64,000 nt of DNA from Triglochin maritima (lineage: Eukaryota > Streptophyta > Magnoliopsida > Alismatales > Juncaginaceae): contig OY821786.1 of assembly GCA_963682175.1 (NCBI GenBank), positions 27,178,501 to 27,242,500 on the forward strand, given 5' to 3'. The position numbers and the translations under genes are program-made. This document shows positions 1 to 12,200 of the stretch, in pieces. The notes under the pieces were generated by a model that had not been told where the DNA came from, made no database searches, and saw nothing but the letters and a program-made list of their open reading frames with translations. Each line of letters starts with the position of its first letter. The first letter of the stretch is position 1.

Positions 1-812
1 CCCACTCGCACTAACGATCGCAAAGTTGTGATCAAGTTTCTCAAAGAACACACTTCGTGAGGTTTGGAATACCTCGTTGTATCATAAGTGATCGGGGGAC
101 ACACTTTGTGAACCGATCCCTTGAGGCAGTGCTGAGGAAATATGTCATCACACACAAGTTGGCCACACCTTATCATCCTCAAACTTGTGGCCAGGTGGAA
201 ATTTCCAACCGTCAACTCAAGCAAATTCTTAAGAAAACGGTTAATGCTTTAAGGAAAGATCGGTCGGTCAAGCTTAATGATGCATTGTGGGCTTTCCGCA
301 CTGCATTTAAAACCGACCTTGGCATGTCCCCCTACCAGCTAGTTTATGGCAAAGCTTGCCATCTTCCGGTAGAGCTTGAGCACCGGGCATTATGGGCAAT
401 CAAACATCTTAACACGAGTCTTGATGTTTCTGGTGCCAATCGCAAGTTAGACCTCAACGAGATGGAGGAGTTGAGAAATGAAGCATATGAGAATGCCAAG
501 ATCTGCAAGTCCTGCACTAAAAATTTTCACGACCGCTTGGTTCGAATCAAAACCTTTGAGGTGGGACAAAAGATCTTGTTGTATAATTCTCGCCTCCACT
601 TGTTTCCGGGGAAACTTTGGAGTCGTTGGTCAGGACTTTTTATTGTTTTAATCGTCTCCCCTCATGGGGCGGTTGAGATTCAGAATCCAAGGAATGGGGA
701 CATGTTCAAAGTTAATGAACAACGCCTCAAACGGTACATGGAAGGGAGCACGACAGAGGTCGAGGAGGAAGTCATGTCTTTACACGAACTCCCCACGGAT
801 GTGGTCACTTGA
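1..812 (+). pseudogene. Athila-type Ty3/gypsy integrase, C-terminal part (element A)
   Basis: Integrase of an LTR retrotransposon; it would join element cDNA to host DNA in the nucleus. The window opens inside the catalytic core. The second acidic residue is seen in SDRGTHF and the third in GQVEISNRQ, followed by the Athila hallmark [17 protein letters not shown] and a C-terminal SH3-like stretch ([12 protein letters not shown]). The reading frame is broken near position 56: bases 1-50 read [17 protein letters not shown] in another frame, and the core resumes as RFGIPR, so a small indel has disrupted it. The frame then stays open to a stop at 810-812. It is followed by a noncoding spacer and the second ORF of the same element. 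Upstream gag, protease, RT and RNase H lie outside the window. Family assignment is firm; inactivity is inferred from the frameshift. Confidence 0.9.
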
Positions 813-1237
813 TGTGATCCATCCCTTCATTTGTTTGTATATATTTTGTTTTTGTGCTAAAAAAATGAGAAATGAAGAAAAGAAAAAAATTGGAATGCCT
901 TTTGGATATTTTCCCTTTCCTTTGTTTAAAACGCGTGATTCCCTTGCCCTACCCATTCTCCACCAGAAGCAAAAATGCATCTTTCCCTTCGTTTTCGCCC
1001 CCACCCAAATCCCACCCCCAAATCGCACCAACAGACCGCCAATCAGCGGTCTATTGTGTCATGTTTTCATTTTGTCTTCGTCGGGTTGTGTGATTTTGGG
1101 TTTGTTGTTGGTTCCGTTGGGGGAGTTTCTGTGTTGCTGCTGGAGTAGACGTGAGGTGGTCTCCATCCCTCTCGCGCCGTGTTCGTCTTCGCCGTTGCGT
1201 GCTCCACCGTTAAAGCTCTCCAACATAGGTGCAGGTA
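813..1237 (+). other. Spacer between integrase and ORF2 of element A, with hairpin
   Basis: Noncoding spacer of Athila element A. It contains the imperfect palindrome GACCGCCAATCAGCGGTC at 1034-1051, with 6-bp arms and a 6-nt loop. The same hairpin is found in the 5' leaders of elements C (28358) and D (44166). The following C/T-rich stretch resembles the untranslated leaders upstream of gag in those elements. The overlapping reading frames here look like shadows. Confidence 0.6.
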
Positions 1238-2129
1238 TGACCAGCCACCATTTAATTTCAGAACTCAATTTTGCCTCCCTCATTCGTGAATTCGGAGAAC
1301 CCTTCTACAATCGAATCGTAGCTAAATGGTGGTACCATTTGTTGTATGAGGGCGACAAAACCATGTATGTAGAGCCTCTCATACATGAGTTCTTTACTAA
1401 ACTCGAGTGTGACCAGACCGGACCACTTGAGTTTAGTGTCACTCTCAGAGGGGTGAAGCACACCTTGATACCCCAATTTATCTCCGACGCGACTGGGATC
1501 CCCTTAGTCGATGATCTCGTGCCCACCCATGACATTAATTTTTACCGATATATGCTTGGGCGCGGGCAACCTATATCATCGCATGGGGGAGTACCTAATA
1601 CGCACATTTACTCCAATGTGCACATTGTAGCCAGGTGGGTGTGTAGGAATGTGTTGGGCCAAGAGCGGACCTCCACATTTTTCACACCTAGTTTGCGAAT
1701 CGTGTATAGTCTTATGGATGGTTCACCTCACTGCATTTGTCGAACATTGTTCAACGTTTTGGTGAACGCTAAGCTGAAAGAAATACACTGTTTGCCTGCC
1801 CTGGTTACCAAATTGTGTGGCATGTTGGACATCCCATGATTTGAGCGCATGCTGAGGTGCCAAGGCATCGACCTCGAGGTAGCGAAGATGACCCCATCAT
1901 TTCGCCATTGCCTTCCTGAGGCATGGGTGGCTGATTACATGGAGGAGGATGTTAGAGCTTGTTCCTCAAGCTCATCTGTGAGCTCAGGAATGCTCTTAAC
2001 ACCGACATTTCTGAGATGGCAGTCGAGCAGCAAAATGTCATCTTAGCGAATCAAAACCGGAAGATCTATAGGAAATTGTCGGCTCTTGAGCGAGGTGCCT
2101 CTTCGGGCACCTCTGGCCGCCGTCATTAG
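1238..2129 (+). pseudogene. Athila second ORF (putative plant transposon protein), broken
   Basis: This ORF occupies the 'env-like' position downstream of integrase in Athila elements. Its product resembles the plant-specific 'putative plant transposon protein' domain common in eudicot genomes; its biochemical role is unknown. I start it at ATG 1238 (MTSHHLISELNFASLIREFG). Typical features are FYNRIVAKWWYHLLYEG and the FISDATGIPL block. An in-frame TGA at 1837-1839 interrupts it. The same frame resumes as FERMLRCQGIDLEV, and near 1985 a frameshift is needed to continue into a polar, coiled-coil-like tail (EMAVEQQNVILANQNRKIYR) that stops at 2127-2129. No signal peptide or transmembrane segment is visible, so there is no sequence support for an envelope function. 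Confidence 0.75.
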
Positions 2130-3445
2130 TCCGGTACACTCTATCCATGCGTTGGCACCATTTTTCCATACATTGAGGACAATGCATGGATTAGGTGTGG
2201 GGGGTGTGTTTTCACGTTTGTACATAGTTTGTGTGTCTTTTTGTTTTTTATTTCATTTTCTTTTGGTTGTACTGCAAGGGTCATGTTAGTGTACTGCATT
2301 TAATATTGATATATCTTCTTACCATGATCCTTAGGTGACTTGTCTTCTTTTGCTTGCCTAGTGCTTTAAAATTTTCACATTTCTTTCAAAATCTTCATGC
2401 GTTTGCGAAAGAAAATGTTTTGTAGGTTTTGCGTATGTTTAACATGTGCAAAACCGTTGAGAGACAAAGTAAAAAGAAAGCTCCCAAAATTGTCTTGAAC
2501 ATGATGCATTAGGATATCTGGTTTACTGTCTTTAGGTATTATCGAGTCGTTAGGATGCACCCCGGTTTTCCCTCGGGGGGAGTGATCATAAGGATTCAAC
2601 ACTCAAACATTTAAAGAAATCCACCCTGAACCTAGTGAGTCAAATAATTCGTGTCTGTTAGTATAAGGAAGTTTATCGTAGTCAATGACCCTTAAACTCT
2701 TTTTGTGAATCTGTAAGTGTAGGCATTTTGGTTCCCATGTAGATAAGTGAATAAGTGGTGTTCTCTCTTCTCGCACGACTCTTATCACTCGGGAAGTAGT
2801 AGGTCTAAGGGGACTTTGTGCCTGGTGCTTTCGAGTCATCTGACTTGGGATGCACAGACCGAACTCCCGTTACACGGGTAGTATGGATCGCCCTGTCTGG
2901 AGATTTGGGGGAAGGTGTACGTGATAGTGTAAGTCCTCACAGGCAATGATGCATGAAACCCGACCCTGGGAGAATTAAACACCAACCAATATAATGCTCC
3001 AAACAAAGAAAGAAAAAGAGTCAAAGAAGAACCTTAATGGACTTTACACAATGTATCACTTTCAGAAGTTAAGGTTGCCCATGTCTTTCACTTAAGTCCT
3101 TAATTAACTTTCACGAACGACTCATTAGGCTAGGTGTGTGGACTGATTACATATTTAGAGTCGGCCCGTAGTATTACCGCGTCCCATCATCGACAAAATA
3201 AGTCCAACGAGTCGTGTAGCTAGATTGAATAATGCATCTTTTTTCGGATTTTGCGGGTGTATCCGATGAAAACCCTCAGGAGACAACACACCTCCTCCTT
3301 GGCGGCAAGGAGGTTTAACGGCTTGTTGCACGTGATAAGTGCAACCGTGATTCCCACTAAAGTGAGTTAGGATTTCTTTTTTTTCGTATGCTTTTCTCTT
3401 TCTTTGTTTTGCTCGGGACTAGCAAAAGTTAGGTGTGGGGGTATT
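2130..3445 (+). other. 3' noncoding block of element A, ending in the polypurine tract
   Basis: About 1.3 kb without a credible gene. It aligns by eye over most of its length with 32500-34006 (element C) and 46780-48278 (element D), which marks it as a conserved 3' untranslated module. Two near-identical purine motifs occur: AGGTGTGGGGGG at 2193-2204, preceded by TTGAGGACAATGCATGGA, and the real polypurine tract AGGTGTGGGGG at 3431-3441, directly before the LTR. Confidence 0.75.
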
Positions 3446-4850
3446 TGATTGACATCATTTCATGCTTACATTTGTATCTTATATCCATTATCTTTCAATT
3501 AAACAATGCTACGTGACGAGTTTTATGTTTGAATTTCAGAAATAAATAGGTTTGAAGAGAATAGGCATAATAAAACCTAAAAGCATGAAAAAGGACTGAG
3601 TTGAGAGATTCAAGGACTAGGATGCAAGATTGAAGGACCTGAATGCAAGATCGAAGGACCAATTAGCAAACAAGAATACTTCACACCATCATGGGGAGTA
3701 TTTTGGCAATTATATTCGGGTCGGAGCTCCAACAAGCTAAGTAGATGCATCAAAGACAAACAATACCATCATGGAAAGCCCAAACGAAAGCCCAGGCCGA
3801 TCCGGATTCTGTAGACCGCCAAGACCGCTAATTGGTGGTCCGGGTTGCTTCGAAGCCGTTAATCTTTATGTGGGGCGTGTATTAGTGTGTATTTAGTCTA
3901 TTTCTGGTGTTTGTTTAGTTCCATACCGGGAGATTGTCCCATATTACATTTTTCTATGGCTATAAATAGAACTCTTCACCTTCTATTGTAAACACTCCAT
4001 GCTTTGTGGTCATTCTCTCTACTTGAAGTGAAAACCTTGAAGTAAGAAATTCAAGTGGGGAGATGCTACTGGTATTGTGAGTCTGAAATCAATAAAGTTT
4101 TCCTTGTTTTATTGCTTCTTTTGTTGCCTCTTTTATAGTTTTTGCATGCTTAGCTTAATTGTCTTTTATTAAATCTAGTAGGCTTAATTAAAAATGTCTT
4201 CCTATCTTAGTGTAATAGTTTCTTTAATGTTTAGTGAGTAAAACTACTCCCCTTTGGGGGGGTGGAGATGAGACTTATATATGCAATTAAGAATGGAAGA
4301 ATGCTTTATTTTGAAATGTGTTGATTAATATGAATGTATGCTTGCTTGTTAGAATAGAACACTTCACTAGATGGGTTTTGCCACAAATCTTAAGACACCT
4401 CCCATGCTTGTTTAGTTTCTTAAATGACCAGTTTGTGTTTATGAATGTTAATCAAATAGGTTAGTGATTGAATTGATGGGTTTTGCCACGATAAGTAGAC
4501 ACCTCCTATACATTAAAATACTACCTCCACTTGTGCCCATAGGAATGCATTCTTACCTCCTTATTGTATATGTGTAATCACTCCACCCCCAAAGGGGTCT
4601 TTCTCTTACTGATTCCAGCTTAGTGTTAAGTTTCTTTAGTTTAGTCCGAAGTAATCGTTAATCGCTTTCCGTTGCATTTCTCTTCATAGTAGTTTAGTGT
4701 AGCATAGATTAGCTTAGACAAACTCTTCTCCCTTGTTGTTGCCACTTGATTTCTGAAAAATCAGAGTGGTCTCTCCTCCCCGTGGATCGACCCGTATTTG
4801 CCACGTCTTCACCGACGCCATGCACTTGCGGTATTTTAAACGATTAAACA
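3446..4850 (+). repeat. 3' LTR of Athila element A
   Basis: The 1405-bp LTR starts TGATTGACATC, directly after the polypurine tract, and ends in CA (cgattaaaca). It is clearly related to the LTRs of C and D along its length. A TATAAATA box lies at 3961-3968. The U3 hairpin pair is decayed: one hairpin (3823-3840) survives with a mismatch and only half of the other remains (3814-3820). The 5' LTR is outside the window, so no target-site duplication can be checked. Confidence 0.88.
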
Positions 4851-5639
4851 CGTCTCTAAATGACTTTCATTCAATATATAACTTGAAGGGTAAAAATATG
4901 CGAGAGAATTATTTGTGTAGTACCTCAATTTTGTTTTAGTCATGTGAAATAATACCCCCAAATTCACAATTTCGTTGGATACTTTCTATTTAATGATCTT
5001 GAATAAGAATCTTACTTAAGACAAATTATGGTAAAAAATTATATTCCTTTTGCGCGATATACGTGAATGTTTGATATTTTTAATCGGCCTTTGGCTATTG
5101 GAGATACTAAAAGTTGGATATGTTTGAGGCCAACTCATACAAATTAACAGAAATGATTAAAAACGTCCCAAAAGTTTTTCCCGTTTTAAGGGTTAGAGTT
5201 CTAACCTTCTGTTTCCCGTTCCATAATTATATTGGTGTTGGGAGAGCATGGAGCTCATACCAAAAGTTGAAAATAAGTAAATCAAATATAATACGCATAT
5301 ATCGTATCTCTTTAGGTGCTCACGAATGAATACTCGAGATTGAAGACTTGTAATATATCTATGGATGAAGACATGTAATTTCATTACTATTTGAGTCTTA
5401 GAATTTTAATGTTCACTTTATGAACAAGAGGAAAGTTCATGGAATTTCTGATGTTCGGATGCTAAGGGGTCAACCGCTAAGTCCATAGAGCATTAGGCTC
5501 AAGTCTTACTTTCGGGCGTCCGTCCCCCTACCAGTCACCCAGTTTCGAAATCAATATCTCTAAGTCCTTTTCTTAAACAACTTAAGACGATCACAATACC
5601 GTTGGACGACCGAGTATCCATCCTGACATAGATTCGAGT
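4851..5639. other. Intergenic, no recognisable feature
   Basis: AT-rich sequence between the A LTR and the degraded copia element. Short frames here have no recognisable motif and no codon bias, and I see no gene or transposon ends. Confidence 0.5.
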
Positions 5640-6201
5640 CGTTGGCACAAGTAATTGCGCGAAAATGGAGTTCGATTAAGATTCCAAGACAAGAAGTTTT
5701 AGAAGGAGATCGACGATCTAGAGTTACAAAGATGGAAGAAGAAAGAAAGAAGAAAAGAGCGCCACAAGGAAGAAAATTAGGGTTTCATTAGATTGGGGTT
5801 TCAGAGTTTACAAGATATTTATGCACATAGTGATCGGGTATCAGTTTACCCATATCCGTTTACAAGATATTGACAAACAAATACAAGAGTTAAAGGATAG
5901 ATTTGACCAAATAAATTTGGACTCAATCGTTATATGATTTGGAGTTCATTTGATCGATATTGTTGAGCCCGTTGGACATGACTCACACCAAATTGCCTCA
6001 AAATCTGATCCAACATCATAAACCATGCAAGCTGGCACTTGGTGCATTCAAGTGGACTCGAGTCCAATATCAAATTACTTAGCTCGAGTTCTTGAGCTTC
6101 GGTGCACTTTAACCTGGGCTTGCATTAGTGTCTAATGGGTTGCATTCTCATCATGGGCTTGATCAATTGACTCATTCTTCCGAGGGTCCAGATTTTTTAC
6201 A
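5640..6201 (-). repeat. Probable 3' LTR of copia element G
   Basis: On the minus strand the sequence after the copia coding remnant reads AATTTGAGGTGAA (polypurine-like, plus positions 6202-6214) and then TGTAAAAAATCTGG, a plausible LTR start at 6201. A purine-rich leader with an AGGGTTTCA motif around 5770-5810 resembles the LTR of the related element F. The lower boundary (about 5640) is a guess, since no matching 5' LTR remains. Confidence 0.45.
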
Positions 6202-9200
6202 TTCACCTCAAATTTAGCCAGGGATGGAAGTTAAGTTTGGGTCATTAATGCCTGAATGGGTCTTTGGGAAATGCTTTGGTAAACATATCGGTCTAGCTAC
6301 AACTTAGAGGGTACGTACTTGGTTATCAGCTGCCCATGAGCTACCTTATCCGGAACAAACTGGTAATTAAGTTCAACATGTTTGGTTCTACAATGAAACA
6401 CAAGATTTATGGATGTGTAAAGCACTAGTGTTATCACAAAATAAAGTGGGAGGTTGAGATAGATAAACTCCTAAATCCTTCAGGATAAAGGTTATCTAGG
6501 TTTGCTCAGCAATAGCAACAACCATTGCTCTGTATTCTGCCTCCACACTCGATCCAGAAATAGTTGGTTGTTTCTTTACTTTCCAAGACACACAATTCTA
6601 TACAAGAAACACATAGAAACCTGTGGTACATCTCCTTGTAAGGGGACATCCTGCCCAATCACTATCTAAAAACAGAGGGATCAAGTGAAGATTGTCTATG
6701 CAAATGTAAACTATGGCTTAATGTACCATTTATGTACTTGAGAATGCGTTTTACAAGTTTAAACTGATAATTTGTAGGTTGATGGATGTGTTGACAAAGG
6801 AAATTTACAGAGTAAGTAATGTCAGGACTGGTTATACATAAATATTGAAGGGATCCAATGATGTGTCTATACCGGGTAGGATCATGAAATAGAGTAGTGT
6901 CTTCCACTTTATCCAATCTACATGCATTGGTGTACTGATATAACTAGCATGATGCATATTTGTCCTTTAGATAACATTATTAGCATAATGTTGTTGTGAT
7001 AGAATAAGTTGATCAACAGTTTTAGTTACTTCAATACCCAAAAAATGATGCAATGATCTAAGATTTTTCATCAGAATTCATGGTTGAACTCAGTAATAAT
7101 GAAATTTATAGCAAGGGGATTTGCTGCAGTTATAATGATATCATCCACATAAATAAGCAGGAATACTGGAGTTTGATCATGAAAGATGAACAAAGAGCTA
7201 TCAACACTACTAGTAAAAACCTTTTGTGAAAAGAAAAGATGCAGATATGTCAAGCCATGACATTGGAGAATGTTTCAGTCCATATAGGGCTCTTTTAAGT
7301 TTGCAAACATGCTCAGGATTGATAGAATCAACAAAATATGGTACTTGAGCCATGTAGACTTCCTCATCAATAAAACCATGTAAAAAGACATTTTAACATC
7401 TAGTTGATTTATGACCCAAATATGCATGACAACTAGACTTAAAACAATTCTAATAGTAGTACATTTTATCATAGGAGAGGAAGTTTCAAAATAATCTATA
7501 CCCTCAACTTGTTTGTATCCCTTTGCCACAAGTCTAGCTTTAAGACTGTCTAAACCCTGAAAACCCCACTTGCACCCAACTGTATGCATACCAGACTGTA
7601 TAGGCACCAAGTTCCAAGTATTATTTACTTGTAATGCTTCCATTTCCTCAGCCACGACTTTGTGCCAACTAGGGTCCTTTAATGCTTCTTCAATAGAGCA
7701 TGGTTCCTGAGGAAGTGAAGTGGTATGATGAAAAAGAGCATACTTAGGGTTTGGCTTGACAATAACTGACTTTAGTCTTGTGATCATTTGATGGGAGGGA
7801 ACATGAGAGCTGTTGTTATTTTCTTCCAAGGTGGTTCCATGTTAATGGATCCAACACCTGGAGCTACTTCTTCTGAATCAATGTGCTCAGACTCTGCTCC
7901 ATTAGCTTGAACACATTCCTGATTTCCCTCATCACCAATGTTCATCTCCTGATCATTAACATCATTACTTGAAGTGTCATCCTCAAGTTCAGTTGTGTGC
8001 TCTTCTAGCATCACTCGTAAATCTTCTTAAGGTTCACTTGTTTCTTCATTAATGATAATTATAGGAGATATTGGTGTATGAGCTTCAGCCATCTCTACTG
8101 AATTGGAGGGTGGAGGAGCTTTATTACTATTGTTATTGGTGGATGTCTTTAGTAATGCACAACCAATAAGAGAAAGTGCCTATGGATGTGTCAGTGTCAA
8201 CCATAAGTGAAGGTGGATTAGTAAAATTACATGTCTAGTCAGCTAGATCTTATTTTTTTAAGGATCTAAGCACATATAACCCTTATGTCTTATGATATAC
8301 CGTAGAAAAACACAAGGAGCGGATCTTTTAGACAATTTATCTTTAGCAAAGTCTTTTAAGCAAGGAAAACACATGCATCCAAAGGTTCTCATGCAATCAT
8401 ATGATAGTCTAGAAAGTAAAGTAAAATAAAGAGTGTTGCGCTTAGAATCTAGTATCATATTTAGAAGAAAAACTGCAGTGTTAAGGGTCTCCACCCACAA
8501 CCTTTTAGGAACTCCACTATTTTAAAGTAGAGTGAGTCCCATATCCACTATAAGTATGTGGAAAAGACATTTGAAGGATAACACATTGCTATTGCAAATA
8601 ATTTCAAAATGTTTTTAGGCTAATTACCCCCTCCATCACCTTGGAAGCTTTTGCTTTTGCCATCAAACTGTCCTTCAATAAAACTATAAAATTTTAAAAA
8701 CACTTACAAACTCGGATTTTGTTTTCAAGGGAAAATCCAACTGGATTTGTTAAAATGATCAACAAAACAGAGATAATACATGAAATTGTTTCTACTTATC
8801 ACTTGACTGGGGGTCCCAACAAATCACAATGGACCTTTTCAAAAGTTTAATGAGTAATGGTATAAGAATTAGTAAATGGAAGTCTGGTAGACTTTCCAAA
8901 ATGACAACTACTATATATAGAAGTCTGAGAATCATGAATACGAGAAACGACAGAGATACACCCCTAAGTTTTGAGATGTTGAAGAACTTTAAGGTTTGGG
9001 TGACCAAGTCCACAATGCCAAGTATGCAAGTCTACTATTCATTTCCTGTTAGAAAAGAATACCTCATGTACATTACTAGGCAGTGCATATAAGGTATCCT
9101 TTAAACTACTAGTGGTGATTGTTGACCCATTTTTCCTATCTTTAATGAAGAATTTAGTATTTGAAAATTCTACATTATATAAGAAATCTTTAATAAACAT

Positions 9201-9508
9201 TTTGACATATAGAAGGTTGCCCTTAAGATTAGGAGCAAGCAACACATCTTTAACTATGAAACTACCATGATGATGATTTATTTTGGCACTACCAGTGTGA
9301 GTTATAGGAACTAAGGTACCATGTCCTACCATTACCTTATATTTTCCATTGTAAGGAATGAGAGAAGAAAATATACCTGAGTTACCTGTCATATGTGTGG
9401 TGGCTCTTGAATCTGGAAACCAATCACCATCGGATCATCTATAGTCATAGCAGCCAGAGCCTGTGGAAGCTCTTGTGACACATAGATTTGATTATACTTG
9501 TACCAGCA
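6202..9508 (-). pseudogene. Ty1/copia pol remnant (element G): GAG-pre-integrase, INT, RT, RNase H
   Basis: Degraded copia polyprotein read right to left. In order: a protease/GAG-pre-integrase stretch near 9392-9039 (GHGTLVPITHTGSAK, FIVKDVLLAPNLKGNLL); an integrase core remnant around 9010-8790; the integrase C-terminal region at 8500-8258 (DKLSKRSAPCVFL); the RT N-terminus at 7829-7275 (EEMEALQVNNTWNLVP, then ARLVAKGYKQVEGIDYFET); the RT catalytic box LLIYVDDIIIT near 7180-7140; and RNase H with SVEAEYRAM at about 6560-6530. Many stops and frameshifts separate the pieces, and gag is missing. It belongs to the same lineage as element F at 50002-56069. The right end is cut by LTR H at 9509. 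Confidence 0.85.
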
Positions 9509-10801
9509 TGATTAGTGTCATATAATGCTTATATCTAGGTTATATATCCTCTATTTTGAGCCTAAACAATACTATATAACGAGTTTATGTTTAAGTTCCA
9601 GGAATAAACAAATTTAAGAAGAAGAAGACACAAAAATGACTAAAATGCAAGAAAAAAGATTGATCTGTGAAACTTATGGATCAATCTGCAAGAGGGAAGG
9701 ACCTAGACGGAAGCCAGAATGACCAAATATCAAACTGAGAAACTCCATACAATCATGAGGAGTATTTTGGCAATTAGATTCGGGCCCATACTCAAATAAC
9801 CGACCAGAGTTCACCCCACGTGACTCATTGAAGTACTTGAGAAGAAATCCGAAAATGGGTCGCATCAGGTCAATTGTGACCGCCAATTGGCAGTCCATTT
9901 TGGTCAGAATCTGGCCTGGTTTTGTGTGGTTGAGGGTTATGTTGTTGTTGTCCATTTTATGTATGTTTCTTTTGTTCCACACTGAGGGATTGTCCTCAGT
10001 TGTATTTTTTCATCTCTATAAATAGAACTCCTTTTCTTCCTTTGTAATCACCAATTGTTTGGTGGCTATTCTCTTTACTTGGAGTAAACCTTTGGAGCAA
10101 AACTCAAGTGGAGAGAATGCTACTTGTAATGTGAGTCAAATAATTTTTCCTAGTTTTGTTTTAATGTTGTCTCTTTTGAATGCTTACATGTTTAGCTTAG
10201 TTTTCTTTTCTTAATATTAGTATAGGGTCAAGCTCTAGTGAGCTCAGGGCTCATCAAATTTAGTTTAAGCCCCCTACAATCTCACCATTGGATCTTATTT
10301 ACAGTTAATCTCACCATTCATTAGCATAACCGTTTTTTTATTAATCTACCTTACAATTTGAAATGAGTGGTGGATATTGTGGGGCTTTAATTTAGAAAAG
10401 TTGAGCCCTGGGCTCACTAGAGAATTCCTGTATTAGTATAATTAGTTAGAATGTCTTTCTTACTTAGTATAATTATTAGCTTAATGAGTAGAGAGTAGAT
10501 ACACCCCATTTGAGGTAGAGGTGATGTAGATTATGAGATGTGTTGGTGATGTGATCATCTTATTTGTGCCATTCATGTGCTCGATATAAATCTATGCATG
10601 TAACTTACTTAAACTTGTACTAGATGTGATAATAGCCACACTAGGTACTTGTCTCATGTTAGATATAGAGTTTATCTTGTTTCTAGTAATGATTTATCTT
10701 TGTATGGTAAATGACTTGTTATGTATGGATGCTCAATTAGTAGAGAATGCATGAATGTATTAAGTTGTATGAAATAGTTAATTGATGCTCTAATGACCAC
10801 A
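9509..10801 (+). repeat. Diverged Athila-type LTR (H), truncated
   Basis: Starts TGATTAGTGTCATA, homologous to the TGATTGACATC start of the A, C and D LTRs. It keeps the landmarks in order: paired 'aaggacc' motifs, one U3 hairpin (GACCGCCAATTGGCAGTC, near 9879), a TATAAATAGAACTCC region near 10017, and the 'gagtagagag...ccccattt' block. It ends abruptly where the oppositely oriented LTR I begins. It interrupts copia G (flanking bases CAGCA on the left), and no matching TSD was found on the right. A 207-bp MITE lies inside it. Confidence 0.75.
10224..10430. mobile_element. MULE-type MITE with 9-bp TSD, inside LTR H
   Basis: 207-bp noncoding element with terminal inverted repeats of about 30 bp. 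The left end starts AGGGTCAAGCTCTAGTGAGC; the right end in reverse complement starts CAGGAATTCTCTAGTGAGCC. It is flanked by a perfect 9-bp duplication TATTAGTAT at 10215-10223 and 10431-10439. A 9-bp TSD with long TIRs is the signature of Mutator-like elements. It has no coding capacity, so it would need transposase in trans. Confidence 0.85.
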
Positions 10802-12200
10802 TGTTTACGATTAAGCTTTAAACCGTAAGTGTACGACCACGATGAAGCGGTGGAAAGTGCGGGTTCAATCCCAGGGAGGTGTGTCGACTCTGGTTCTTCA
10901 GAAATCAAGTGGCAAATAAGGAGAGAAGAATTTTGATTACACTAAGATAGGCTACACTAACCTAGCAACTAACAAATGAGAAACACAAAAGCACAAGACT
11001 ACTAAAACTAAACTAAACAACTAACAAAGAAAGATGGAATTCAGTACGGAAAACCCCTCAGGGGTGGAGTGTGTGTACACATGTAATAAGGTGGTGAAGA
11101 ATGCATTCAATAGGGCATAAGTATAGGTTGTGTTTTCATGCATATAGTGTTTAATGGATGTGGCAAAACCTATCGATCCAATCACTAATCTAGTTGATTA
11201 ACATTAGCATACACATGTAGATTATTAAGAACCTAAACAAGCATGGGAGGTGTCTAATGTCGTGGCAAAACCCATCAAGTTAAGTATTCTAATCTAAACA
11301 AACAAGCATACATTCACATTCATCAACACATTTCATTAGATAGCATTCATTCTCATTCTTCATTACATGTATAAACATCATCTCCACCCCCAAAGGGGGA
11401 TGAAACTACTCACTAATGATTAAGATAACATTTATATTAAGAAGAGAAAACATTCTGACTAATTCTACTAAGATTAATAAAACAAAATTAAGCTAAGCAT
11501 GCAAGCATTAAAAGAGGCAACATTAAAACAAAACTAGGAAGAATCATTTTATTTGCATGACTCACATTACAAGTAGCATTTTTCTCCACTTTGAGTTTTT
11601 GCTCCAAGGCTTACTCCAAGTAGAGAGAATGACCACCAAGTAATGAGTGATTTACAAAGGAGGAAGAAGACTTCTATTTATAGGCATGAAAAAAGATAAC
11701 CGATGACAACCCCCCCCCCCCCCATACCATAAATGGACATAAAACACTCTAATACAACACACGGCTAAACCTAATCTGATTTGGAGAAAATCCAACCACC
11801 AATCACCTGTCTGGAACCACCAATTGGCAGTCTGGATTGCTTGGATCAAGCTCGGGTTTCAATGACACTTTTCGAGCTTGATTTCTTCATGTGTAGTGCA
11901 CCCGAATTAGTTGTTAGTGTAGGCCCGAATCTAATTGCCAAAATACTCCTCATGATGGTGTGGAGTTTCTCGATTTTCACATTGATCCTTTTGGCTTACA
12001 TCCATGTCCTTCCATCTTGCAGATAGGTCCATAGGTCTCGCCGATGAGTCATTTTTCCTTGTGTTTTGGTCATTTTTGTGTCTCTTCTTCTCAAACATGT
12101 TTATTTCTAAAACTTAAACATAAAACTCGTTACATAACATTTCTTAGGTTCAAAATAGGGGATATAAGACATGAATATATGCATGATATGATGTCAATCT
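10802..12200 (-). repeat. Athila-type 3' LTR (I), minus strand
   Basis: Reverse-complement LTR of the A/C/D group. Its 5' end (minus) lies at 12200 next to the tract AATACCCCTACACCTAG, the complement of a polypurine tract. Its 3' end is at 10802 (TGTTTACG, the complement of CGTAAACA). It contains the TATA region near 11671 and a degenerate U3 hairpin near 11806. A run of 14 cytosines lies at 11710-11723. Length 1399 bp, close to the C LTR (1416 bp). It lies tail to tail with LTR H. Confidence 0.82.

Noticed and set aside
664..1237. Open frame extending upstream of the ORF2 ATG
   Set aside because: Overlaps integrase in another frame, has no conserved content, and crosses the hairpin spacer; ORF2 homology begins at MTSHH.
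1238..2129. Envelope protein of an endogenous retrovirus
   Set aside because: No signal peptide, transmembrane segment or Cys pattern; matches the plant transposon-protein type instead.
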